Shown piece after piece: positions 26,913 to 33,881 of a DNA stretch of 64,000 nt. How positions within the stretch are numbered: position 1 is the stretch's first letter; each line of letters opens with the position of its first letter. Position numbers and translations under genes: made by a program. Source of the DNA: Frankiales bacterium (lineage in GTDB: Bacteria > Actinomycetota > Actinomycetes > S36-B12 > CAIYMF01); the NCBI GenBank assembly GCA_016125335.1, contig WGLY01000017.1, forward strand, positions 124,001 through 188,000. Direction: 5' to 3'. The notes beneath the pieces are model-generated. The model was not told the origin of the DNA and did not search any database. It saw only the letters and a program-made list of their open reading frames with translations.

Positions 26913-28286
26913 TCAGGCCAGCAGGGCGCCGGGGTTGAACAGCCCGTGCGGGTCGAACGCGGACTTCACCGCGCGCATCGCCGCGATCTCCTGCGGCGAG
27001 CGGGTGAGGTGCAGGTACGGCGCCTTCGCCCGGCCGACCCCGTGCTCGGCCGAGATCGAGCCGCCGTGGTCGGCCACCGTGCGCAGCACGACGGCGTCGG
27101 ACCGCTCGTCCTCCGGGTCCGGGCCGAGCACCTCGACGTGCAGGTTGCCGTCGGCGAGGTGGCCGAACACGAGCACCTCCGCGACGTCGTCCACCGACGC
27201 GAGGCGCTGCTTCATGTCCGCCACGAACGCGTCCCAGCCGCCGAGCGGCACGGACACGTCGAACCGGTGCGGCACGCCGAGCGCGGAGGCGGCCTCGGCC
27301 GCGCGCTCGCGGTAGGACCACAGCCGGGCCCGGTCCACGGCGTCCACGGCGACGATCGCGTCGCGGTCGTCGGGCAGGTTCAGCGCCACCTCGCCCCGCT
27401 CGGCCGACTCGGTCTCGACGAGCAGCACGTGGGCCGCGTCGTCGGCCACCGGCATCGGCAGGCCGGACACCTCGACCACGTGGCGCAGCATGGCGGCGTC
27501 GAGGATCTCCGCGGCCAGCAGCCGCACCCCGGTGGGCACGGCGCGGTCGACGAGGGCCAGGGCGTCGTCGGCGTCGCGCACGGCCACCAGCGCGACCGAC
27601 GACGCGAGCGGCGGGCGCACCAGCGCCAGGCGGGCGGCGGTGACGACGCCGAGGGTGCCCTCGCTGCCGACGAGCAGGCCGACGAGGTCGTAGCCGGTGT
27701 TGTCCTTGGGCAGGCCGGCGAGGTGCTCGACGACGGACCCGTCCGGCAGCACGGCCTCGATGCCGACGACCTGGCGTCGCGTCATGCCGTAGCAGCACAC
27801 GCGGATGCCGCCGGCGTTCGTGCCGATCGTGCCGCCGATGGTGGCGCTGTCGCGGGCGGCGAGGTCGACGCCGTACTCCCATCCGGCGGCGCGGGCGTGC
27901 CGTTGCACGTCGGCGAGCAGCACCCCGGCGCCGACGGTCACCTGCCCCTGGAGCGCGTCGACCGGGTCGAGGCGGGTGAGGCGGCGGGTGGACACGATCA
28001 CCGGCGCGGGCCCGTCCGGCCCGGGCACGGAGCCGCCGACCAGCCCGGTGTTGCCGCCCTGGGGCAGCAGCGGCACGCGGTCGCGGGCGCAGCGGCGCAC
28101 GACGGCGGCCACCTGCGCGGTGTCGGCCGGCCGCACCACGGCCAGCGCCGGGCCGCCGAAGCGGCGGGACCAGTCGACGACGTGGGGGGCCACGAGGCCG
28201 GGGTCGGTGAGGACGTGCTCCTCGCCCACGACGGCGGCGAGGTCGGCGCGCAGCGCGGCGTCGAGGACGGCCGGGGTCGGGGTCAC
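26913..28286 (-). CDS. FAD-binding oxidoreductase of the D-2-hydroxyacid/glycolate dehydrogenase (GlcD) family
   Basis: A 457-residue flavoprotein. The PCMH-type FAD domain has LPQGGNTGLVGGSVP (about 75-89) and GIRVCCYGMTRRQV, and the C-terminal domain ends EHGVGRAKAPYL and FNPGALL, as in glycolate oxidase GlcD and D-lactate or D-2-hydroxyglutarate dehydrogenases. It oxidises a D-2-hydroxyacid and passes electrons to an unknown acceptor. No glcE/glcF partners lie nearby, so a single-subunit enzyme is likely. GTG start. Confidence 0.9.
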   Translation of the reverse strand: MTPTPAVLDAALRADLAAVVGEEHVLTDPGLVAPHVVDWSRRFGGPALAVVRPADTAQVAAVVRRCARDRVPLLPQGGNTGLVGGSVPGPDGPAPVIVSTRRLTRLDPVDALQGQVTVGAGVLLADVQRHARAAGWEYGVDLAARDSATIGGTIGTNAGGIRVCCYGMTRRQVVGIEAVLPDGSVVEHLAGLPKDNTGYDLVGLLVGSEGTLGVVTAARLALVRPPLASSVALVAVRDADDALALVDRAVPTGVRLLAAEILDAAMLRHVVEVSGLPMPVADDAAHVLLVETESAERGEVALNLPDDRDAIVAVDAVDRARLWSYRERAAEAASALGVPHRFDVSVPLGGWDAFVADMKQRLASVDDVAEVLVFGHLADGNLHVEVLGPDPEDERSDAVVLRTVADHGGSISAEHGVGRAKAPYLHLTRSPQEIAAMRAVKSAFDPHGLFNPGALLA

Positions 28287-28329
28287 GCGCGCGACGCTAC
28301 CGCCGCGCCCTCCGGCCCCACCCGCCGCG

Positions 28330-29223
28330 TCACTTGAGGAACTTGGAGAACCGCCGGTCGGCCAGCGGCTTGCCGTCGGTCTGGCAGGTGGCGCAGTACT
28401 GGAGCGAGGAGTCGGCGAAGCTCACCTCGCGGATGACGTCGCCGCACACCGGGCACGGCTCGCCGGTGCGCCCGTGCACCCGCATCCCCAGCTTCTTCTC
28501 CGCCTTGAGATCGGCGGCGCCGAGGCCCTCCGAGCGGCGCACGGCGTCGGTGAGGACGTCGTGGATCGCCGCGTGCAGGGTGGCGACCTCGTCCGGGGAG
28601 AGCCGGTTCGCCGGCCTGAACGGGCTCATCCGCGCGGCGTGCAGGATGTCGTCGCTATAGGCGTTGCCGATCCCCGCGATGGTCGACTGGTCGCGCAGCA
28701 CGCCCTTGAGCTGCTTGCCGCCGGCGTCCTCGAGGATGCGGGCCAGCGCGTCCACGGTGAACGCGTCGTCGAGCGGCTCCGGCCCCAGCCTGGCCACGCC
28801 CTCGATCTCGTCGCGGTCGCGCACCACGTAGACCGCCAGCCGCTTGCGCGTGCCGGCCTCGGTGAGGTCGAAGGCGCCCGCGGGGACGCCGTCGTCGTCG
28901 ACGAGCACCACGCGGAACGCCAGCGGGCCCTTGCCCGCGCGCGGGGGTGCCGCGCTGACCTCCTGCCGCCAGTGCAGCCAGCCGGCGCGGGCGAGGTGCG
29001 TGACGAGGTGGAGCATCTCGCCGTCGTCGTCGACGAGGGCGAGGTCGAGGAACTTGCCGCGGCGCGAGGCGTCGACGACGCGGGTGCCCACGAGGTCGGT
29101 CACCGGCGGGTCGAAGGTCTTCAGCGCGCTGATCGCGGCCAGCTCCACCCGGGCGATGCGCAGGCCGGTCGCCGTGGCGCGCAGGTACGCGGCCAGCGAC
29201 TCCACCTCGGGCAGCTCGGGCAC
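28330..29223 (-). CDS. Fpg/Nei family DNA glycosylase
   Basis: A 297-residue base-excision repair enzyme for oxidised bases with AP-lyase activity. It starts (M)PELPEVESL, giving the catalytic Pro2 and Glu3 after Met removal. The helix-two-turn-helix segment includes AGIGNAYSDDILHAARM, where the Asn and Tyr-Ser follow the family, and the C-terminal zinc finger is CPVCGDVI ... YCATCQTDG. Whether it is Fpg (8-oxoG) or Nei-like cannot be settled by eye; the finger and PELPEVE start favour Fpg. GTG start. A 55-bp palindrome stands 30 bases upstream. Confidence 0.92.
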   Translation of the reverse strand: MPELPEVESLAAYLRATATGLRIARVELAAISALKTFDPPVTDLVGTRVVDASRRGKFLDLALVDDDGEMLHLVTHLARAGWLHWRQEVSAAPPRAGKGPLAFRVVLVDDDGVPAGAFDLTEAGTRKRLAVYVVRDRDEIEGVARLGPEPLDDAFTVDALARILEDAGGKQLKGVLRDQSTIAGIGNAYSDDILHAARMSPFRPANRLSPDEVATLHAAIHDVLTDAVRRSEGLGAADLKAEKKLGMRVHGRTGEPCPVCGDVIREVSFADSSLQYCATCQTDGKPLADRRFSKFLK

Positions 29224-29252
29224 GGACCGAGCCTGCCACGCCCCCTCCGCAC

Positions 29253-29307
29253 GTCACTGGTGAAACGGTCGCTTCCCGGTCCGGGATACGACCGTTTCAC
29301 CAGTGAC
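29253..29307. repeat. 55-bp near-perfect palindrome between divergent genes
   Basis: The arm GTCACTGGTGAAACGGTCG (29253-29271) is matched without error by its complement at 29289-29307. The 17 bases between are themselves palindromic (TCCCGG-T-CCGGGA, 29274-29286). Overall 25 of 27 base pairs match around base 29280. It sits between the Fpg/Nei gene (leftward) and the monooxygenase-like gene (rightward), not as a terminator because both genes point away. It may be a REP-like dispersed element, a cruciform or a large operator. Confidence 0.85.
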
Positions 29308-29328
29308 ATCGGGGCGGGGGGAGGGGGC

Positions 29329-29715
29329 ATGGGCCACACTGTCCCGGTGGAGGTACCCGAGGCACCGGCTCTGGACGCCGTGCTCCCCGGCCGGATCGGC
29401 CTTCTCGTGCGCATGCCCGTGCAGCCCGGGCTGCGCGCCGCGGCCCTCGACGTCCTCAACCGCTACGTCGACGACCTCGACGAGGAGCCGGGCACCGAGG
29501 CGTTCTTCCTGTGCGTGGACCCCGACGACGCCGACGTGATCTGGCTCTACGAGTGGTTCCGCGACGAGGCCGCGCTCGAGGCGCACCGCAGCGCCCCGCT
29601 GTTCGGGCGGCTCATGGCCGAGCTGCCCGGCCTCGTGGTGGACGGCACCGGCATCATGCGCCTGGACCCGCTGCGCCTGCGCATGTCGCCGGCCGTCACC
29701 GTCCACCGGCTCTAG
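29329..29715 (+). CDS. Antibiotic biosynthesis monooxygenase (ABM/YgiN-like) domain protein
   Basis: A 128-residue dimeric alpha/beta-barrel-type protein. The core reads IGLLVRMPVQPGLRAAALDV, then EPGTEAFFLCVDPDDADVIW and LYEWFRDEAALEAHRSAP, the order of strands and the His near the active cleft found in quinol monooxygenases and small-molecule detoxifying enzymes of this fold. The ATG at 29329 has a G/A-rich ribosome site just ahead; a GTG six codons later is the alternative. Divergent from the Fpg/Nei gene across the palindrome. Confidence 0.8.
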   Translation: MGHTVPVEVPEAPALDAVLPGRIGLLVRMPVQPGLRAAALDVLNRYVDDLDEEPGTEAFFLCVDPDDADVIWLYEWFRDEAALEAHRSAPLFGRLMAELPGLVVDGTGIMRLDPLRLRMSPAVTVHRL

Positions 29716-29770
29716 GCGTCCGCCGCCTCGGTCCGTGCGGCCGTGGGAGCCCGCGGCGATACTCACGCTC

Positions 29771-30364
29771 GTGGCCGAGACCCCGGAGCTGCTCGTCGAC
29801 GACGCCGGCGCCTGGCGCGGCTGGCTGGCCGAGCACCACACCGACCCCACGGGCGTGCGGCTGGTGCTGGCGCGCAAGGGCGTGACCGCGCCCACCCGGC
29901 TCACCTACGACGACGCGCTGCCCGAGGCGCTGTGCTTCGGCTGGATCGACGGCCAGCTCACCCGCCGCGACGCGAGCACCTACTGCGTGCGGTTCACCCC
30001 GCGGCGGGCCCGCAGCCCGTGGTCGCGCCGCAACGTCGAGCTCGCCGAGCAGCTGGTCGCGCAGGGGCGGATGCAGCCCGCCGGCCTGGCCGAGATGGAG
30101 CGGGCGCGGGCCGACGGGCGGTGGGACCGCGCCTACGGCGGCTCGGCGTCCATCGAGGCGCCCGACGACCTGCTCGCGGCCCTCGCGGCCTCGCCGCGGG
30201 CCCAGGCGATGTGGGACGTGCTCACCCGCACCAACCGGTTCGCCGTGCTCTACCGGGTGCACGAGGCGAAGCGGCCGGACACGCGCGCGCGCCGGATCGG
30301 CCAGTACGTCGAGATGCTCGCGAGGGGCGAGACGCCCTACCCGCAGAGGCGCCGCCCCGAGTAG
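29771..30364 (+). CDS. YdeI/OmpD-associated family protein
   Basis: A 197-residue protein of the YdeI family. The conserved core LTYDDALPEALCFGWIDGQ (about residues 44-62) is the family signature, followed by RFTPRRARSPWSRRN and the C-terminal helical part with Ala/Arg-rich turns. Some members affect resistance to cationic peptides and polymyxin in enterobacteria; the molecular function is unknown. I use the GTG at 29771; the ATACTC stretch six bases upstream suggests a leaderless transcript. A longer start 12 codons upstream lacks support. Confidence 0.82.
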   Translation: MAETPELLVDDAGAWRGWLAEHHTDPTGVRLVLARKGVTAPTRLTYDDALPEALCFGWIDGQLTRRDASTYCVRFTPRRARSPWSRRNVELAEQLVAQGRMQPAGLAEMERARADGRWDRAYGGSASIEAPDDLLAALAASPRAQAMWDVLTRTNRFAVLYRVHEAKRPDTRARRIGQYVEMLARGETPYPQRRRPE

Positions 30365-30368
30365 CCCG

Positions 30369-30398
30369 GCGACGCCGCAGGCCGGCCGTCGGCGTCGC
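30369..30398. terminator. Bidirectional terminator-like hairpin between convergent genes
   Basis: GCGACGCCG (30369-30377) pairs perfectly with CGGCGTCGC (30390-30398) around a 12-base loop that contains GGCCGGCC. It fills the gap between the YdeI-like gene and the convergent flavoprotein. Confidence 0.6.
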
Positions 30399-31805
30399 TC
30401 AGCCCGAGCCGGGCAGCTGCGCCAGCACCGCCTCGATGCCGCGGTGCAGGGTCGGGTAGGCCCACACCTGGCGGCGCAGGTCGGCCACCGGGATCCGGGC
30501 CTGCACCGCCACGGACAGTGCCCCGAGCACCTCCCCGCCGCCGGGCCCGGCGCTCGTGGCGCCGACCAGCACGCCGTCGTGGGCCACCACGGTGAGGAAG
30601 CCGTCGTTGCCGGGGCCGTGGATCCAGCCGCGGGTCGCCGCCGACTCCAGGCTCGCGTGCGCCACCTGCACGTCGAGCCCGCGGTCGCGGGCCTGCTGCT
30701 CCGTGAGCCCCACCGCCCCGATCTCCGGATCGGTGAAGGTGACCCGGGGCAGGGCGTGGATCGGGTTGCTCGCGTCCGTCGGCGTCCCGGTGCGCAGCGC
30801 CGCCACGATGACCCGGGCGTGGTGGACGGCGACGTGGGTGAACGCGCCCTGGCCGACCAGGTCGCCGAGCGCGTAGACGCCGTCGATCGCGCCGTCCGGC
30901 CCGAGCACGCGCAGCCGGTCGTCCACGGAGAGCGTGCGGGCCGAGTCGTCCACGCCCAGGCTGGCCACGCCCAGCCCCGCCAGGTCCACCCGGCGCCCGG
31001 CCGCCACCAGCAGCCGCTCCGCCGTGACGGCCGAGCCGTCCGACAGGGTCACGGTGAAGCCGTCGTCGTCGTGCCCCACCCGGGCCGCGCCGACGCCGGT
31101 GCGCACGGTGATGCCCTCGCGGGAGAACACGTCGGCCAGCAGCTCGCCGGCGGCCGGCTCCTCGAGCCCGAGCAGCCGGGGCGAGGGCTCCACCACCGTG
31201 ACCCGCACGCCGAAGCGCGCCATCACCTGCGCCAGCTCGCAGCCGATGGCGCCGCCGCCCAGCACGACGCAGGAGCGCGGCAGCACCGGGCTCTCCACGA
31301 ACTCGTGGTTGGTCCAGTACGGCGTGCCGGCCAGCCCCTCGATCGGCGGGCGGGCCGGGGCCGAGCCGGTGCCCAGCACCACGGCCGTCGTCGCGGTGAC
31401 GACGACGTCCTCGCCCTCCGGGGTGCTGACCACCACGGTGCGCGGGCCGTCGAGCCGGCCGCGACCGCGCACGAACGTCGCGCCCTTGCCCTCGAGCCGC
31501 TCCACGGCGACCCGGTCGTCCCAGTGGTCGGTCGCGACGTCGGCGATCCAGGCGTGCACGGGCGCCCAGTCCGGCACCACGGTGGCCGTGCCGGCCAGCC
31601 CGTCAACCCGGCGCGCCTCGGCCAGCGCGCCAGCGGCACGCACCATCCGCTTGCTCGGGACGCAGCCCCAGTAGGGGCACTCCCCGCCCACCAGGCCGTC
31701 GTCGACGGCGACCACCGGGACGCCGGCGGCGGCGAGGTCCTCGGCCACCTGCCCGCCACCCGGTCCGAGCCCGACGACCACGACGGAGGTGCTCAGAGTC
31801 CGCAT
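30399..31805 (-). CDS. Pyridine nucleotide-disulfide oxidoreductase (dihydrolipoyl dehydrogenase-like)
   Basis: A 468-residue flavoprotein with FAD motif VVVGLGPGGGQVAEDLAAAG (residues 9-28) and a redox-active cysteine pair in GGECPYWGCVPSK (about 40-52). A second Rossmann fold (VVLGGGAIGCELAQVMARFG) binds NAD(P)H, and a dimerisation domain follows. The C-terminal HPT motif that carries the catalytic His in lipoamide, glutathione and mercuric reductases reads WAYPTLHRG here, with Tyr for His. It may therefore act as a quinone or small-disulfide reductase rather than a true lipoamide dehydrogenase. ATG start; single gene. Confidence 0.87.
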   Translation of the reverse strand: MRTLSTSVVVVGLGPGGGQVAEDLAAAGVPVVAVDDGLVGGECPYWGCVPSKRMVRAAGALAEARRVDGLAGTATVVPDWAPVHAWIADVATDHWDDRVAVERLEGKGATFVRGRGRLDGPRTVVVSTPEGEDVVVTATTAVVLGTGSAPARPPIEGLAGTPYWTNHEFVESPVLPRSCVVLGGGAIGCELAQVMARFGVRVTVVEPSPRLLGLEEPAAGELLADVFSREGITVRTGVGAARVGHDDDGFTVTLSDGSAVTAERLLVAAGRRVDLAGLGVASLGVDDSARTLSVDDRLRVLGPDGAIDGVYALGDLVGQGAFTHVAVHHARVIVAALRTGTPTDASNPIHALPRVTFTDPEIGAVGLTEQQARDRGLDVQVAHASLESAATRGWIHGPGNDGFLTVVAHDGVLVGATSAGPGGGEVLGALSVAVQARIPVADLRRQVWAYPTLHRGIEAVLAQLPGSG

Positions 31806-31878
31806 GCCCCCACCCTGGGGTGCGCGGGGCCGGCGCGCCAGACGCCGGCGACGCGCGTTCGCAGTCCGGTGACCCGGC

Positions 31879-32343
31879 TCAGCGGGGGGCGCGGGCCCGG
31901 GTGGTCCACAGGAAGCGCAGGCCGAGCACCGGCAGCACCAGCGGCACGAAGAGGTAGTCGAGCCCGTACCAGTACCAGACGCTGTGCACGCCCTTGCCCG
32001 TGACGGTGTCGACGAAGGTCTCCGGGTGCACCAGGCTCCACGTGCCCACGACCAGGACGCCGGCCAGCTCGACGAGCATCCCGACGAGAGCGACGCGCCG
32101 CCACGCGGGGGTGTCGCGCACGAGCGCCACCGTGATCACGCAGTAGACGACGGCGGCGAAGGCCGAGAGCAGGTAGGGCACCGGCGCCTGGCCGAACTTG
32201 GTGAGCAGCTCGTAGAGCGAGCGCGCCGTGGCGGCCACGGCGAGCACGGCGTAGACGACGATGAGCGCCCGGCCGGGGCCGTGCCGGGTGGAGCCCGGCG
32301 TGCCCTCCTCGACCGGGGCCGCGCCGTCGACGGGCTCAGCCAC
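31879..32343 (-). CDS. Four-helix membrane protein of unknown function
   Basis: A 154-residue protein with four predicted membrane helices (about 26-44, 55-73, 83-102 and 126-145) and a hydrophilic, acidic N-terminus. It has no motif I recognise; conserved-looking features are VRDTPAWRRVAL between helices 2 and 3 and the Trp/Tyr-rich HSVWYWYGLDYLF before helix 4. The GTG start overlaps the end of the next upstream membrane gene by eight bases, so the two are coupled. Confidence 0.7.
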   Translation of the reverse strand: MAEPVDGAAPVEEGTPGSTRHGPGRALIVVYAVLAVAATARSLYELLTKFGQAPVPYLLSAFAAVVYCVITVALVRDTPAWRRVALVGMLVELAGVLVVGTWSLVHPETFVDTVTGKGVHSVWYWYGLDYLFVPLVLPVLGLRFLWTTRARAPR

Positions 32344-32746
32344 CGCCCACCCCCGGGGTCCCGGTCCAGACCTGCTCGAGGCGCAGCACGAGCACGGGCA
32401 CCACGAGCGCGGCCACCGCCACGACGCCCCCGCCCCAGCGGCCGGGCTCGGCGGCCCCCCACCAGGCGGCGCCGGGCGCCGCGGCGAGGGTCACCGCGAG
32501 GTAGGCGAGGAACACGACCGGGTCGGCGGGCGCGGTGCCGCCGGCCCAGGCGACGGCGCAGGCCACCGTGAGCCACACGACCGCCACCTCGACGACGCCG
32601 ACCAGCGCGTAGACCCACACGGGCAGCCGGCGCGAGAGCGCGGCGTAGACCGCGGCCACGAGGGCGAGCACGAGCGCCAGCACGATCACGACGTTGCCGG
32701 GCAGCGACGCCGGCCAGTCGGAGGCGGCCAGCGCGGACGACGTCAC
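32336..32746 (-). CDS. Membrane protein of unknown function
   Basis: A 136-residue protein with four hydrophobic helices (about 16-36, 42-62, 70-90 and 106-124) and no recognised family. The GTG at 32746 lies seven bases behind GACAAT on the minus strand, a good -10 box, so the transcript is probably leaderless. The gene ends inside the start of the following four-helix membrane gene, forming a two-gene unit of small membrane proteins that may work together. Confidence 0.65.
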   Translation of the reverse strand: MTSSALAASDWPASLPGNVVIVLALVLALVAAVYAALSRRLPVWVYALVGVVEVAVVWLTVACAVAWAGGTAPADPVVFLAYLAVTLAAAPGAAWWGAAEPGRWGGGVVAVAALVVPVLVLRLEQVWTGTPGVGGG

Positions 32747-32817
32747 GGCGCGATTGTCCACCGCGGCGCCGGCGCCGGCGCGACCGCCCCCTGCCGGCCG
32801 GCCGGTCGTCGTCCGGC

Positions 32818-33678
32818 TCAGCCGAGGGCCAGCAGGGCCCCGGCCACGATCGCGGTGGCCATCCCGACCTTCTGGAGCGGGTGCAGCCGCTCGGCCAGCA
32901 CGTAGCGCGCCAGCAGCACGGTCGCCGCCGGGTAGAGCGAGCCGAGCACCGCCACCACCGAGAGCAGGCCGGTCTGGGTCGCCACCAGGTAGAGGGCGTT
33001 GGCCCCGACGTCGAGCGTCCCGGCGGCGATCGCCTGGATGCGCACGGTGCGCCCCGCGGGCAGGAACGGGCCGCCACGGCGCGCCACCACCACCAGCCCC
33101 ATGAGCGCGAGCAGCACGGTGGAGACCGCGCGCGAGAACACCACCGGCCACAGCCCCGCGTCCGAGGGCGCCTGCGCGATGACGGCGAAGAACACCCCGA
33201 TGCCCACGCCCGCGCCGACGGCGAGCAGCAGGGCGCGCGGGGTCAGCCGCTGGTGGCGGGCGTCGTCGGTGGGCGCGGGCGGCTCGAGCCCCACCGTCAC
33301 GATCGCGACCACGGCCAGCGCCATCCCGACGTAGGCGGCCGCGCCCGGTCGCTCGCCGTGCACGAGCCCCACGAGCACGGGGATCGCCGCGCCGAGCACG
33401 GCGGAGACCGGCGACACCACGCCCATCGGCCCGAGCGTGAGCGCGGCGTAGAGCAGCAGGATCCCGAGCGAGCCGGTCACCCCGGACACCACGCCCGGCA
33501 GGACGGACCCGGACACGCTCCCGCCCACGAGGAGCGCCACCGGCAGCACGACGACGAGGCCCGCGGGGGTGGTGAGCGCCAGCGTGCGCAGGGGCGTGGA
33601 CCGCCGCGACGCCAGCCCGCCGGTGAAGTCCGCGACGCCCCACACGGCGGCGGACAGCAGGGCGAGGAGGGCGGGCAC
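32818..33678 (-). CDS. EamA/DMT-family transporter
   Basis: A 286-residue inner membrane protein with ten hydrophobic helices in two EamA repeats. The start ALLALLSAAVWGVADFTGGL and the middle PVSAVLGAAIPVLVGLVHGE are typical of the drug/metabolite transporter superfamily, which exports amino acids, metabolites or drugs. GTG start at 33678. It is 72 bases upstream of the small membrane gene pair. Substrate unknown. The 203 bases to nhaA hold no gene. Confidence 0.88.
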   Translation of the reverse strand: MPALLALLSAAVWGVADFTGGLASRRSTPLRTLALTTPAGLVVVLPVALLVGGSVSGSVLPGVVSGVTGSLGILLLYAALTLGPMGVVSPVSAVLGAAIPVLVGLVHGERPGAAAYVGMALAVVAIVTVGLEPPAPTDDARHQRLTPRALLLAVGAGVGIGVFFAVIAQAPSDAGLWPVVFSRAVSTVLLALMGLVVVARRGGPFLPAGRTVRIQAIAAGTLDVGANALYLVATQTGLLSVVAVLGSLYPAATVLLARYVLAERLHPLQKVGMATAIVAGALLALG

Positions 33679-33881
33679 GGCGCCAGTCCAGCACAGCGCC
33701 CGGCGGCCGTGACCGGCCCGGGCGGCGCGCGCCGTCCCGCCCGCGCGCCGGTCCGGCGGGGCCGGGGCGGACGGCGCGGAGCGGGCGCGGGGAATGTTCC
33801 GGCCGGACCGGCTGCTGGGACCGGTGCGGCACCGGCAGACTGCGCACCACGGCGGAGCACCGGCGGCACCGGGGAGGTCGG

